A stretch of DNA of 64,000 nucleotides, from positions 5,712,501-5,776,500 of the forward strand of contig NZ_CP023278.1 in assembly GCF_002896875.1 (NCBI RefSeq). Direction: 5' to 3'. How positions within the stretch are numbered: the first letter of the stretch is position 1; each line of letters begins with the position of its first letter. Position numbers and translations under genes: made by a program. The notes under the pieces were generated by a model. The model was not told the origin of the DNA, did not search any database, and saw only the letters and a list, made by a program, of their open reading frames with translations. Origin of the DNA: Nostoc sp. CENA543 (GTDB taxonomy: Bacteria > Cyanobacteriota > Cyanobacteriia > Cyanobacteriales > Nostocaceae). Below, one piece after another: positions 54,802 through 64,000 of the stretch.

Positions 54802-55608
54802 CTAATCATGTCTTATCCCATCGGGCATAATTGCATTCTGAAAGTTGACACCAGTTAGATTTGCACCAGCCAGATTTGCACCTCTGAGGTTTGCATTTGT
54901 GAGGTTAGCACCTGCTAAATTAGCACCTTTGAGATTTGCCCATCCTAAGTCAGCACCAGTTAAATCAGCTTCAGTGAGATTAGCCCGAAATAAGTATGCA
55001 CTACTCAAATGAGCTTTGTAGAGTCGGGCTTTTTCGAGATTAGCTTTGTAGAGATAAGCTCCTACTAAATCTGCGGCGTATAAATTGGCTTCACTTAAAT
55101 TCGTCTCGATTAAGTTCGCCTCAATCAAATTGGTAAAACAAAGATGAGCGCGGTTTAACTGGGCTGCGTCTAAATCGGCATCTCTCAAGTTAGCATTACT
55201 CAAGTCAGTACCAATCAAATTAGCTGCTATCAAAGTCGCTCCCCTGAAGTTTGCCTCGCTTAAGTTAGAGCCGATAAGGATACTATGGCTCAAATTAGCT
55301 TGGGTAAGAATGGCTTGACTCAAATCGGCTACACTCAATTGAGCCGCATTTAAATTAGCTTCGCTGAGTTTGGCTTGATGGAGATTGGCACTATTGAGAT
55401 TAGCTTGGCTCAAGTCGGCGCGTACTAGTAAAGCATGACTTAAATCAACTTTGCTCAAGTTAACTCCCTGGAGGTGCGCGCCTCTGAGGTTATGTTTTTG
55501 TAAGTCGGCGGTGCTTAAGTCTGGTGCTATATGAGGATTAGTGTTTCTCCACTCCAGCCATCGGACTGCGCCAGCTTGCAATAAACCTAGATGCTCTATA
55601 TTTGCCAT
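54802..55608 (-). CDS. Pentapeptide repeat protein
   Basis: This 268-residue protein is built almost entirely of A(N/D)LXX units from about residue 40 to 260 (for example ANLNSANLHQAKLSEANLNA), which fold as a right-handed quadrilateral beta-helix. The N-terminal 35 residues (AGAVRWLEWRNTNPHIAPDL) are not repetitive. No signal peptide is seen. The function is unknown. It starts 18 bases after the ccmP stop codon on the same strand. The TAG stop codon is also the first triplet of a TAGTCAA-type repeat. Confidence 0.9.
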   Translation of the reverse strand: MANIEHLGLLQAGAVRWLEWRNTNPHIAPDLSTADLQKHNLRGAHLQGVNLSKVDLSHALLVRADLSQANLNSANLHQAKLSEANLNAAQLSVADLSQAILTQANLSHSILIGSNLSEANFRGATLIAANLIGTDLSNANLRDADLDAAQLNRAHLCFTNLIEANLIETNLSEANLYAADLVGAYLYKANLEKARLYKAHLSSAYLFRANLTEADLTGADLGWANLKGANLAGANLTNANLRGANLAGANLTGVNFQNAIMPDGIRHD

Positions 55609-55626
55609 TGTCTCATTTTCTCTCCT

Positions 55627-56265
55627 TCATTCCTGGCGATCGCTCTGGGAAAGTCTACCAGCTACGCTTTCAATCGCTGCTTTTGCTCCAGCCGCACCTG
55701 CTAGAATATCGCGTTCTTGTCCACCCAAGTACAATCTGCCAAAACTCCCCACAGCTTGCACTTCCAAAATATTAATTGCAGCCGCTTTTTCCGCTTCATT
55801 GGCAGCTAAAGCCGCATACGCCGCAGGTTCGACTTCTAAGACATATAGAGTTTGTCCTGCAAGTAATAGTTGTCCCCGACGCGTCCGGTTGATCAGTTGT
55901 GCTTGATAAGCATCGATATTACGGATAATTTGACTAGAAATCACACGAGGCTTGAGACATTCCTCGCGTTTGACTCCCAACATCGCTAAAATTGCTTGAC
56001 CGGCGGCGCGCGTTTCTCCCTGAGAACTAGAATGTACTTCCAATAGTCCATAGAGTCTTTCCACCACCTGCACCCCAGGACGCACGGAAGCAGCTTTGAG
56101 GGCGACATCTGTAATTTTATTAATTTCAATACCAGGAGAGATTTCAATCCATAGCGAGGTGTCACCTGGTAATGGTAGGAAACCTGGGGCTACTGTTCCT
56201 ATATATGCTGCGTGTTGTGGTTGCAGGCTGTCGAGAAATACGAAACTGCGTAGTTCTATTCCCAA
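55627..56265 (-). CDS. ccmP: Tandem-BMC carboxysome shell protein CcmP
   Basis: This 212-residue protein carries two bacterial microcompartment domains. Characteristic segments are [60 protein letters not shown] and [19 protein letters not shown]. CcmP forms trimers that stack as pseudo-hexamers and gate metabolites through the beta-carboxysome shell. It starts with TTG at 56265, with GGAGAG about eight bases upstream. It is encoded apart from the main ccmKLMNO operon and upstream of a pentapeptide gene. Confidence 0.9.
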   Translation of the reverse strand: MGIELRSFVFLDSLQPQHAAYIGTVAPGFLPLPGDTSLWIEISPGIEINKITDVALKAASVRPGVQVVERLYGLLEVHSSSQGETRAAGQAILAMLGVKREECLKPRVISSQIIRNIDAYQAQLINRTRRGQLLLAGQTLYVLEVEPAAYAALAANEAEKAAAINILEVQAVGSFGRLYLGGQERDILAGAAGAKAAIESVAGRLSQSDRQE

Positions 56266-56338
56266 GGTGATGCTCTCCAGTCATGAAGGTAAAGTTATAT
56301 TTCGCAGGTGCTACTTTAAACTACCATAAGCCTGAGTA

Positions 56339-56471
56339 ATAAGTGCTGAGTGGTGAGTGGTGAGTGCTGAGTAATGAGTGGTGAGTGGTGACTAATGACT
56401 AATGACTATTGACTATTGACTAATGACTAATGACTAATGACTATTGACTATTGACTATTGACTATTGACTA
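56339..56471. repeat. Long heptamer repeat array (GAGTGGT and GACTAAT/GACTATT types)
   Basis: About 18 heptamer units (AGTGCTG, AGTGGTG, GACTAAT, GACTATT) fill the gap between ccmP and gloB. The array ends at the gloB stop codon: on the minus strand TTTTAG leads straight into TCAATAG units. Confidence 0.85.
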
Positions 56472-57242
56472 AAACATATCCTTCATTCCCCGAATCCGTG
56501 CGAATGTCTGTATTGGATCACTACTGTTAGCTGCAAGTTGTAGTGCTGGTTGCTCCCAACGTAAAAAGGGATTGGTTAACTTTTCTACTCCTAACCATGA
56601 GGGGACGGTGGCTTCTTGGCGATCGCGTTGTGTTTTCACTTCATAAATCCGTTTTTGCAAATCAGTATTATTACCGTCTATAGTCAAGGCAAATTGTAAA
56701 TTTTTTAATGTGTATTCATGGGCGCACCACACACGGGTATGGTCTGGTAAAGACCTGAGTTTACTCAATGATTCCACCATTTGCGCTGGTGTCCCTTCAA
56801 ACAAACGACCGCAACCTCCAGCAAATAAGGTGTCTCCACAAAATAATTCTCCAGGTTCGTTGGTGGTTTGGGGCGGGAAGTAATAAGCAATGTGCGCGCG
56901 GGTGTGTCCGGGTACAAAAATCACCTCACCGACTCGATTCGCAAATTGGACGCGATCGCCTGGTTGTAAAAACACCTTCTGTCCAGGTATTCTGCCTTGA
57001 TCTTCCGCACCACCGTAAACAGTCAACTGTGGAAACTTCTGCATCAGCTTTTGATTACCACCGACATGATCATGGTGGTGGTGAGTATTAAAAACAGCTA
57101 CTAATTCCGCATTTAGTTGGGCTAGATGTCTCAGGACTGGTTCAGCCTCTGCGGGATCAACTACAGCCGCTACATTGCTTTGCTCATCATGCAGTAGGAA
57201 TATATAGTTGTCTGAAAGTGCCTCAAGGCGAATAACTTGCAT
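56469..57242 (-). CDS. gloB: Hydroxyacylglutathione hydrolase (glyoxalase II)
   Basis: This 257-residue metallo-beta-lactamase-fold enzyme carries the metal motif [10 protein letters not shown], the [11 protein letters not shown] His, the bridging Asp in [18 protein letters not shown] and the late His in [13 protein letters not shown]. It hydrolyses S-lactoylglutathione to lactate and glutathione in methylglyoxal detoxification. All expected ligands are present and the length is standard. The C-terminus ends IRGMKDMF with the TAG stop formed at the edge of a heptamer array. Confidence 0.94.
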   Translation of the reverse strand: MQVIRLEALSDNYIFLLHDEQSNVAAVVDPAEAEPVLRHLAQLNAELVAVFNTHHHHDHVGGNQKLMQKFPQLTVYGGAEDQGRIPGQKVFLQPGDRVQFANRVGEVIFVPGHTRAHIAYYFPPQTTNEPGELFCGDTLFAGGCGRLFEGTPAQMVESLSKLRSLPDHTRVWCAHEYTLKNLQFALTIDGNNTDLQKRIYEVKTQRDRQEATVPSWLGVEKLTNPFLRWEQPALQLAANSSDPIQTFARIRGMKDMF

Positions 57243-57622
57243 GGGCTATACCTCGGTTACATGTAGGCGTTGCATAATTTTGGGTATTTTCTCTGAGAAA
57301 TTCTGTACTGATGACAAGTTAGATTCATGATATTTCTTTAATATAACTTTTATTCATGTTTCACACTCATGATACACAACGGTAATTACACTACAATTCC
57401 GTTAAAGATTATCAGTATTTTAGTGATTAATCAGTGATTTTTCCCTATGTCAAAAAAGCGACATGAAGTTAAATTTATCGTGAGCTTTATCGAACAAAGC
57501 TCAAACTTAATACTTGAAATTGTGGATATTGGGTATGCTATTTGCTTTTTCAACCTACGATAACGTACCTGACTTAGACGTTAGATTTTGTCACAAAATT
57601 GCACTTTCAGACCTTCATCCCA
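57243..57622. other. Intergenic region upstream of a small gene
   Basis: 380 AT-rich bases between divergent genes. No hairpin with a T-tract, RNA gene or repeat array was recognised. Confidence 0.4.
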
Positions 57623-57847
57623 ATGAACAAATCACCATTTTCTACTCACAAAACTACCAATTCTATAGACACCACCACCAAACAGATTGTAGACCGCATT
57701 ATCAGATCAGGGAAAATGAGTAGCCAAGATCATCACTTACTAACCAGCACAGTATTTAGTCATCATAGAATGAGTGATGAAGCCCGCCGTCAAATCAATC
57801 GGGTTTTTGACTATATTCAAAGTGGACAATTAAAGCTTATTGACTAA
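57623..57847 (+). CDS. Small hypothetical protein (about 74 residues)
   Basis: This protein is helical in appearance: TTTKQIVDRIIRSGKMSSQD, then HHLLTSTVF and MSDEARRQINRVFDYIQSGQ. It resembles a group of short cyanobacterial proteins with the same IIRSGK...RRQINRVFD layout that I remember but cannot name. ATG at 57623 was chosen; a TTG eight codons upstream keeps the frame open. It precedes the glycosyltransferase cluster by about 160 bases. Confidence 0.6.
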   Translation: MNKSPFSTHKTTNSIDTTTKQIVDRIIRSGKMSSQDHHLLTSTVFSHHRMSDEARRQINRVFDYIQSGQLKLID

Positions 57848-58005
57848 TAGACAAAGTATTATTTGAAATATATCCGTAATATTCCACCGTAATTTTGTCC
57901 ACATAATTTTCTTTATGCCGTAAAATAAAGCTACATATCTTACCATCTGGGCATAACTGCAAAATATGTATAAGAAATTTCTATATTACGGAGAATAATC
58001 ATACC

Positions 58006-59001
58006 ATGACTCCTTTAGTCTCATTTATTTTGCCGTCTTTCAATCGAGGCGAATACTTAGAAAAGTGCGTTGATAGCGTACTTAAACAAACAATCTCTGA
58101 CCTAGAATGTATTATTGTGGATGATGGTTCCACTGATAACACCCGTCAAGTAGCCGAGATGCTAATAAGTAGAGATCCACGAGTCAAATACTTTTATAAA
58201 GAAAATGGTGGAGTCTCTTCAGCTAGAAACTTTGGCATCAGGGAAGCTCAAGGGGAATGGATTCAATGTTTAGATCCTGATGATTGGATTCACGAAGATA
58301 AAACCAGATTTCAATTAAACTATTTAAGCGAATTAAAACACCAAGAAGTTGTTTTTTATTGTGATTATGAAAGAGTTTATTTAGATAAAAATCAAAATAT
58401 TCTCAGGCGCGAAAGCAAGATACTTCCTGATTACAATCAAAAACAATTAATCCAACGTTTGCTAATTCCCGATTTCTTAGCTGATTCGCCATTTCCTTTA
58501 CTACAACAATGCCTCCTAATTCATAAAAGCGTTTTCCAAAAGAAAATGTTTAATGAAGAGTTGAAGGCTCTACAAGATAGAGATTTCACTTTAGATTTAC
58601 TAGTTGCAGGTGTAGATTTTATCCATACACCTATAGTGGGTACATTCTATACAAAACACCAGTCTAATCGAACTAACAACTGGTCTTATATGCAAAACTA
58701 TTACATTATTCTTTATGAAACTGTCATCAGGAAACACAAAGAACTGATTCCCTTGTGTCAAGTAGGAATTCATTTTTTATTAAAAGAGGCAATCAAAACC
58801 AAAAATGCACCAAATTTAGATAGATTACTGAATATGATGCAGCCGCCTTTTTATTTAGCTCATAATAAAATTGCTATTCATCATCCTTTAATTGTGAGAC
58901 TAATATATTGGATGCGAACACTTATCCCCAACTTTATCATTTACGAAGATTATCGGGGGCCACGCTCCAAAAAGATTTTCTCAGTTTTTACACCTAAATA
59001 A
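58006..59001 (+). CDS. Family 2 glycosyltransferase
   Basis: This 331-residue GT-A enzyme starts with the GT2 signature PLVSFILPSFNRGEYLEKCV, IIVDDGSTDNT, GGVSSARNFGI and the DXD-like LDPDDWI. The C-terminal 130 residues are helical and unassigned. It would transfer a sugar from a nucleotide sugar to a polysaccharide or lipid acceptor in the cytosol. It opens a plus-strand cluster with a GT4 gene, an ABC exporter and another GT4 gene, so exopolysaccharide or glycolipid synthesis is likely. Confidence 0.9.
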   Translation: MTPLVSFILPSFNRGEYLEKCVDSVLKQTISDLECIIVDDGSTDNTRQVAEMLISRDPRVKYFYKENGGVSSARNFGIREAQGEWIQCLDPDDWIHEDKTRFQLNYLSELKHQEVVFYCDYERVYLDKNQNILRRESKILPDYNQKQLIQRLLIPDFLADSPFPLLQQCLLIHKSVFQKKMFNEELKALQDRDFTLDLLVAGVDFIHTPIVGTFYTKHQSNRTNNWSYMQNYYIILYETVIRKHKELIPLCQVGIHFLLKEAIKTKNAPNLDRLLNMMQPPFYLAHNKIAIHHPLIVRLIYWMRTLIPNFIIYEDYRGPRSKKIFSVFTPK

Positions 59002-59080
59002 TCAATTTTCAGGAATTCAACCGCTAAAATTGAGCAAATCACCCAGGTGTAATTAGTATAGCGAAGCAACGCAAACAGTC

Positions 59081-60238
59081 ATGAAAAAAAAAGTTTCCCT
59101 AGTTGTCAGTGACTTGTCTGGAGGCGGTGCAATTAGAGCATTTTTACTAGGTCAAGTCCTCCACAAACTCAATTATGAAATAGAAGTTGTCGGTTTTTTA
59201 TTTGGCGAAGATTTATATGCTATTCCTCCGGCTAATGTCGAGGTAATTTCGATTAAAGGAGAAAAATATCCCCAGTTTTTAACTGCGGCTAAAAAGCTGA
59301 TTAAGAATTTAAAGGGAGATATTATTTACGCCGTCAAACCTAAAATGACCAGTTTTGGTATATCTCTACTGCACAAATATACTAGCGATCGTCCTTTGAT
59401 GTTAGATATGGATGATTGGGAACTGAGTTGGTATGGTGGTGATGAATGGCAATATCGTCCTGGTTTAAAGCAATTGTACAGGGATATTTTTAAGCCTAAT
59501 GGTGCATTGAGGTTTCCAGACCATCCGTTGTATCTTCGATGGATAGAAAAATTAGTACCAAAAGCGGATGCTATCACTATAGACACGGAGTTTTTGCAAA
59601 AACGTTTTGGCGGTGTTTATGTACCTAACGGTAAAGATACCGCTATGTTTGACCCTAGTAAGTATAATCCCGAAGCCAGCAGAGAGCGTTATGGTTTGAC
59701 TCCATACCGGATTTTAATGTTTCCAGGCGCACCACGCCCTCATAAGGGGGTGGAAGATGTTTTAATGGCTTTGGACTTGTTAGATGAGTCAGATTTACGA
59801 CTGGTGATTGTTGGTGGTAGTCCTTACGATGACTACGATGAGCAATTAATTCAAAAATGGGGACGTTGGATTATTAAACTACCGAAATGTCCTGTGGATA
59901 CTATGCCAGAAATCGTAGCTGCGGCTCACGTTGTCGTTGTTCCCCAACGAGATACATTAACCTCGCGCGCGCAATTTCCTTTAAAGTTGACAGATGGGAT
60001 GGCAATGGCTAAACCTGTATTATCAACTCATGTAGGAGATATTACAGAAATTTTAGCAGATACAGGTTATGTAGTTGACCCTGCATCACCGGAACAAATA
60101 GCCCAGCAAATCCAATCAATATTTCAAGATTTAGACTCAGCAAATGCACGAGGTGAAAGAGCGAGAGCAAGATGTGTAGAAAAGTATAGTTTAGAAGCGA
60201 TGGCTATCACTTTAGAATCATTAATCGCGCAATTATGA
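59081..60238 (+). CDS. Family 4 glycosyltransferase
   Basis: This 385-residue GT-B enzyme has the N-terminal glycine loop DLSGGGAIRAFLLGQVL, VPNGKDTAMFDPSKY in the linker, and the C-terminal donor-binding domain (PGAPRPHKGVEDVLMALDLL, then VVVPQRDTLTSRAQFPLKLT). The acidic E of the EX7E motif appears as QFPLKLTDGMAMAKPV, so the motif is partly degenerate. It follows the GT2 gene by about 80 bases. Confidence 0.85.
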   Translation: MKKKVSLVVSDLSGGGAIRAFLLGQVLHKLNYEIEVVGFLFGEDLYAIPPANVEVISIKGEKYPQFLTAAKKLIKNLKGDIIYAVKPKMTSFGISLLHKYTSDRPLMLDMDDWELSWYGGDEWQYRPGLKQLYRDIFKPNGALRFPDHPLYLRWIEKLVPKADAITIDTEFLQKRFGGVYVPNGKDTAMFDPSKYNPEASRERYGLTPYRILMFPGAPRPHKGVEDVLMALDLLDESDLRLVIVGGSPYDDYDEQLIQKWGRWIIKLPKCPVDTMPEIVAAAHVVVVPQRDTLTSRAQFPLKLTDGMAMAKPVLSTHVGDITEILADTGYVVDPASPEQIAQQIQSIFQDLDSANARGERARARCVEKYSLEAMAITLESLIAQL

Positions 60239-60478
60239 ATCCAAAGTAGGGGTTAGGGATTTTAGGGTAGTCCAGAAGCTAGACATCACAAGGTTTTTGC
60301 CTATTTTACTCAGGCTAATACCCTACTGAGTTGATAATTAAGAGTATACTATTTTACATAGCAGCAAAAATACAGCTAATCCCAGCATAAATGTTGATTA
60401 CTTGAGATGAGGAGAGTGAAATATAGAGAAATTACAAAATAGTGTTAAAAATAACGTTGGATGTGAACATAAAAACAA

Positions 60479-62722
60479 ATGTCTACCAGAAAACTACTAT
60501 TCAAATTTGCTAAACCCTATCCCGGCTGGATTTTGCTAACAGTATTATTGGGATTTTCTGGAGCTTTATTTAATGGTGTCAGTACAACTTTGATTGTACC
60601 GATCATCTTAAAGATAGTGGGGCAAGAAATAGATTTAAGTAATGCTCCGCCGATTCTTAAATCAATTATGACTCCCTTTGACAACGTACAAGAGAACTAT
60701 CGCATATTTGTCATGTCATTGGCGATTATCTTATTGATTAGTTTAAAAAATTTAGCTTCTTATGTTAGTGCTTTAACCTCTGGTGCTTTTACCAGGAAAT
60801 TAACTTCAGATATCCGCGAAGCTGGATTGAAAGTGCTGTTAGAAGTTGACCTAGACTACTTCGCTAAAATGAGAGTCGGAGACTTATTAAACAGTCTAGG
60901 TGGAGAAATTAGCCGGGCAGCAGCCTCCATTAGCAATGTTATTAAATTAATTATTACTGTTATCACAATTTTTGTATTTGTTGGACTGCTGCTATCAATT
61001 TCCTGGCAGTTAACTATTGCATCTACTATATTGTTATCCTTTGTAACTCTGATTAACCAGTATGCTATTGTTCGGGCGAAAAAGTTCGGACAGATGCTCA
61101 GTGAAATGTCGAGAGTGTATTCAATTGCTGTGTTAGAGACATTGAATGGTATTCGGTTAGTCAAAGCTACAGGTAATGAAGAAAAAGAATTTCACAGAAT
61201 TAGACAACTAATTCGCGATCGCGAACAGGCAGATTATGATTCTCAAGCTAATTCCCAAGTGATTGCACCACTTAGTGAAGTCATGGGGATTACGGCTTTG
61301 TTGCTGATTGTATTTTTAAGCAGATTTCTCTTTGCCGATCAAGTCAATGCTTTATCAGCAGTGCTACTGACTTATTTATTAGTCTTGCTGCGATTGTTAC
61401 CGCTAGTATCTCAGTTGAACGGTATTCGCAATAGTTTTGCTAATAGCGCGCCTAGTGTCAATATCGTTTCGGAATTTTTACGTCTTGACAACAAGCCATT
61501 TATGGCTAGTGGTGATGTCATCTATGAAAAACTAGAAAAAGGTATACATTTCAACTCTTTGTCCTTTAACTATCCAGGACATGACAAGTCAGTTTTAAAA
61601 GATGTCAGTTTATTCTTACCCCGTGGGACAACCTTAGCGTTAGTGGGGGGTTCTGGTGCAGGTAAATCTACATTAGCGGACTTATTGCCCAGATTTTATG
61701 ATCCCGTCTCCGGCAGTATTACAGTTGACGGCAGAGATTTACGTGATTTTGATGTCAAGTCTTGGCGCAAGCGTATGGGTATTGTGAGCCAAGACACTTT
61801 TTTGTTTAATGAATCAGTCAGACACAATATTGCCTACGGACGACAAGACGCTACAGAAGCAGAAATCATTGCAGCTACCAAACGAGCCAACGCTTACGAG
61901 TTTATCAGTAAGTTACCACAGGGGTTTGATACCATGATTGGCGATCGCGGTGTGATGTTATCTGGAGGACAAAGGCAAAGACTAGCAATTGCGCGCGCCT
62001 TATTGCAAAACCCAGAAATCCTGATTCTCGATGAAGCTACCAGTGCATTAGATACCGTATCCGAACGTTTAGTACAAGCTGCATTAGATGAGTTGAGCCG
62101 CGATCGCACTACCTTAGTGATTGCTCACCGTCTCTCTACGGTACAAAACGCTGATCAAATTGCAGTCTTAGATCAAGGACAGGTAGTGGAAGTAGGAACT
62201 CACGAACAACTCCTACAAAAAAATGGTTATTATGCACGCCTTTATTCTATGCAGTTTAGCAATGTTCCTGAAACTACCAGTTACAGCAATCAAAGCTTGT
62301 TGCGAATTTCCCATGAACTGCGGAATAAGTTGAACTCTATGATAGGCGTACTGCACCTATTACTAGACGAAATGACGGAAAATAATCAAGAAGACCAAGC
62401 ATTAATTGAAGATTCCTACAAATCTACCTTTAAAATCCTCAACACTCTAGAAATATTCGAGGATATAGTCCAACAACAAAATCATTATCTCAGCAACGCC
62501 TCATCCCACAATCAAGATGATAGTGTGCAGATGGGACATTTACAGAAAATTCAAGAACTAAATCTCAAATTTAACGCCTTACTTGTATCACTGCGATCGC
62601 TTACAGAAAATTATCTAGAAGCGCAACAAAATCGCTATCAGACACTCAACGAAGCTCTGCACTTAGGGATGAATCTACTGAGTTTCTTAGAAAACTTTGA
62701 AAACAAAATACACGACAATTAA
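60479..62722 (+). CDS. ABC exporter (MsbA-like) with histidine-kinase-like C-terminal tail
   Basis: This 747-residue half-transporter has a six-helix membrane domain (about 15-320) and an ABC domain with Walker A GGSGAGKST, signature LSGGQRQR, Walker B ILILDEATSALD and switch AHRLST. An extra tail from about residue 600 reads RISHELRNKLNSMIGVLHLL, with H612 at the place of the phospho-acceptor His of an HisKA H-box. No kinase ATP-binding N, G1 or G2 boxes follow in the remaining 120 residues. The exporter itself probably moves a glycolipid or polysaccharide unit made by the neighbouring glycosyltransferases. Confidence 0.85.
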   Translation: MSTRKLLFKFAKPYPGWILLTVLLGFSGALFNGVSTTLIVPIILKIVGQEIDLSNAPPILKSIMTPFDNVQENYRIFVMSLAIILLISLKNLASYVSALTSGAFTRKLTSDIREAGLKVLLEVDLDYFAKMRVGDLLNSLGGEISRAAASISNVIKLIITVITIFVFVGLLLSISWQLTIASTILLSFVTLINQYAIVRAKKFGQMLSEMSRVYSIAVLETLNGIRLVKATGNEEKEFHRIRQLIRDREQADYDSQANSQVIAPLSEVMGITALLLIVFLSRFLFADQVNALSAVLLTYLLVLLRLLPLVSQLNGIRNSFANSAPSVNIVSEFLRLDNKPFMASGDVIYEKLEKGIHFNSLSFNYPGHDKSVLKDVSLFLPRGTTLALVGGSGAGKSTLADLLPRFYDPVSGSITVDGRDLRDFDVKSWRKRMGIVSQDTFLFNESVRHNIAYGRQDATEAEIIAATKRANAYEFISKLPQGFDTMIGDRGVMLSGGQRQRLAIARALLQNPEILILDEATSALDTVSERLVQAALDELSRDRTTLVIAHRLSTVQNADQIAVLDQGQVVEVGTHEQLLQKNGYYARLYSMQFSNVPETTSYSNQSLLRISHELRNKLNSMIGVLHLLLDEMTENNQEDQALIEDSYKSTFKILNTLEIFEDIVQQQNHYLSNASSHNQDDSVQMGHLQKIQELNLKFNALLVSLRSLTENYLEAQQNRYQTLNEALHLGMNLLSFLENFENKIHDN

Positions 62723-62736
62723 CCCTAAGAATTCCC

Positions 62737-63939
62737 ATGAAAAATAAATATCTATTTTTTAGTAGAACCATATCACTTAAGCCAGATACAGCACATGAAA
62801 TACATGATGTGCTTTGTGCTAACGCCGCCGCTAATCTTGGGTATGATGCAGTTTTAGTCTATCCAGATACTCAACGTGGTAAATTCAATCCTGGGGAACT
62901 ATTTTCACCTTTTCATCTCAGATACCCAGAGCAAGATTTTGTAGAATTTTACGATGTCCAAGAAAAGTTAAAAATTGCTACTTTACCCATGCCTTGGCCA
63001 ATTGATTGCGTCGGCGGAAAATTTACTGCCAGCATGACAGTATTGACGCGTTATTACCTGCCATTTCATTTATTACCCCAAACAAAAATTGTCCATACCA
63101 GAGATTGGAACTTTGCCAAAGCCGCAGTCAAAAACCAGATTCCCACCATCTACGAACGGCATTATTTCCAATCAGAAAAATTCCCAGCAGAAATTGTCCA
63201 TAGTCCGTTTTTTCAAATTGCTATTACCCAATCAGAACCGATTAGACAAAGCCTCATTGAACAAGGTATGCCGCCAGAAAAGGTAGTTTGGTTGCATAAT
63301 GGTTTTGATCAATCTTTCTTGCTCAGACAACCACAACAAGCCGAAGAATGGCGCAAACAGCTACTAGAAAATGAACGACAACAGCTTGTAGTTTATTCAG
63401 GAGCTTTATACCCTTTCAAGGGGATTGATGTTTTAATAGATGCTGCCAAAGAATTACCACATATTCAGTTTGCGATTACTGGAGGGAAAGAAGACCAAGT
63501 TAGAGCCTATCAACAACTAGCCAAAGAAAAACAAGTAGATAATGTTAAGTTTCTAGGCTGGATATTACCCAGACAAAGATTAGTAAGTTTATTTCAAGCT
63601 GCGGATATTTTAGTGCATCCACACTGTTCTGGTAAGTCTGCTGACTTCACAAATCCTGTGAAATTTTTTCAATACATGGCTTCAGGAACACCCATAGTGA
63701 TCACAGAAATCACCCCTTTAATGCCATTTAAAGATATGCCTTTATCGGCTGTATGGTGCGAACCTGATCAGCCTCAAAAACTCGCCCAAGCAATCCAACA
63801 AGCCTTAGACATTTATCCCAGAAAAATATCAGGTTATCTCCATAATATTGAATTAGCTCATCAATTTTCTTGGGAAAATCGAGCCGAAAAAATATTGAGT
63901 TATGTAGAAGAGCCTTTACGTCCTGCCATGACAATTTAG
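62737..63939 (+). CDS. Family 4 glycosyltransferase
   Basis: This 400-residue GT-B enzyme has an acceptor-side N-terminal domain (IHDVLCANAAANLGYDAVLV) and a donor domain with VVYSGALYPFKGIDVLIDAA, VKFLGWILPRQRLVSLFQAA, DILVHPHCSG and the FFQYMASGTPIV segment, where a Lys-Phe-Phe replaces the usual EG of the EX7E motif. It starts 14 bases after the exporter gene, so it is probably co-transcribed with it. Confidence 0.88.
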   Translation: MKNKYLFFSRTISLKPDTAHEIHDVLCANAAANLGYDAVLVYPDTQRGKFNPGELFSPFHLRYPEQDFVEFYDVQEKLKIATLPMPWPIDCVGGKFTASMTVLTRYYLPFHLLPQTKIVHTRDWNFAKAAVKNQIPTIYERHYFQSEKFPAEIVHSPFFQIAITQSEPIRQSLIEQGMPPEKVVWLHNGFDQSFLLRQPQQAEEWRKQLLENERQQLVVYSGALYPFKGIDVLIDAAKELPHIQFAITGGKEDQVRAYQQLAKEKQVDNVKFLGWILPRQRLVSLFQAADILVHPHCSGKSADFTNPVKFFQYMASGTPIVITEITPLMPFKDMPLSAVWCEPDQPQKLAQAIQQALDIYPRKISGYLHNIELAHQFSWENRAEKILSYVEEPLRPAMTI

Positions 63940-63973
63940 AAAAATTTCCTATTCCCTATTCAATATAACGCTA

Positions 63974-64000
63974 ATGAATCTAAAAACCGTTGGGATGATT
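63974..64000 (+). CDS. Start of a further gene, cut by the window edge
   Basis: ATG at 63974 opens a frame of nine codons (MNLKTVGMI) to the edge. The composition fits the beginning of another glycosyltransferase or similar cytosolic enzyme in the same cluster, but too little is visible to name it, and no strong ribosome binding site is seen. Confidence 0.3.

Noticed and set aside
57514-57723. 69-codon plus-strand frame before the glycosyltransferase cluster
   Set aside because: It overlaps the better-supported small gene at 57623-57847 in another frame.

Overview
The window is chromosomal DNA of a filamentous, heterocyst-forming type of cyanobacterium of the Anabaena/Nostoc/Trichormus group, most likely close to Anabaena (Trichormus) variabilis. 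The reasons are frequent HIP1 octamers (GCGATCGC), many heptanucleotide repeat arrays between genes, photosynthesis and carboxysome genes (petC-petA, psb28, ccmP), and a complete four-gene mycosporine cluster ending in an NRPS, as described for A. variabilis. The strain assignment is inference from memory of that cluster; no search was run.

Layout. 1-4.3 kb: start of ribosomal protein S1, then a HopA1-like lyase with an APH-like kinase (the two-part dehydratase architecture of class V lanthipeptides and thioviridamide-type RiPPs, without a visible precursor), and an AI-2E-family permease. 4.4-16 kb: cell-envelope and housekeeping genes (LCP protein, tandem QueD-like protein, TM2-SHOCT protein, DnaJ-TPR protein, DUF1825, class A PBP, tyrS, pyrF) and small unknowns. 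16-19 kb: a PrlF/YhaV toxin-antitoxin pair with a palindrome over its promoter, then petC-petA. 19-25.6 kb: an osmoprotectant permease/binding-protein fusion, an OvoA/EgtB-type sulfoxide synthase with EgtD (thiohistidine synthesis), and pgk. 25.6-28.2 kb: a universal stress protein, an intact IS4-like element in repeat DNA, and a divergent second IF-3. 28.3-36.6 kb: PhoD phosphatase, then the mycosporine cluster mysA-mysB-mysC-NRPS, all on the minus strand, with a MITE-like repeat on each side of mysC.

36.6-50 kb: a long AT-rich gap with a gene remnant, psb28, a class A beta-lactamase-like protein, a TrmJ-type methyltransferase, DUF928 plus a CHASE2-cyclase-PilZ-like protein, and an 1803-residue Ser/Thr kinase-ATPase-GAF-histidine kinase whose end overlaps the cyclase gene. 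50-57 kb: ChaB, an HPF-cold-shock fusion, a phosphoribosyltransferase, an RnfD-like protein with DUF2330, a pentapeptide protein with ccmP, and gloB. 58-64 kb: a plus-strand polysaccharide-type cluster of glycosyltransferases and an ABC exporter whose C-terminus carries a histidine-kinase-like H-box.

Short repeats are a major theme. There are at least three MITE-like families and many heptamer arrays, several of which begin at or within a few bases of a stop codon or supply the last codons of a gene. The most interesting items are the orphan RiPP-type dehydratase pair, the ABC exporter with a DHp-like tail, and the behaviour of these repeats.
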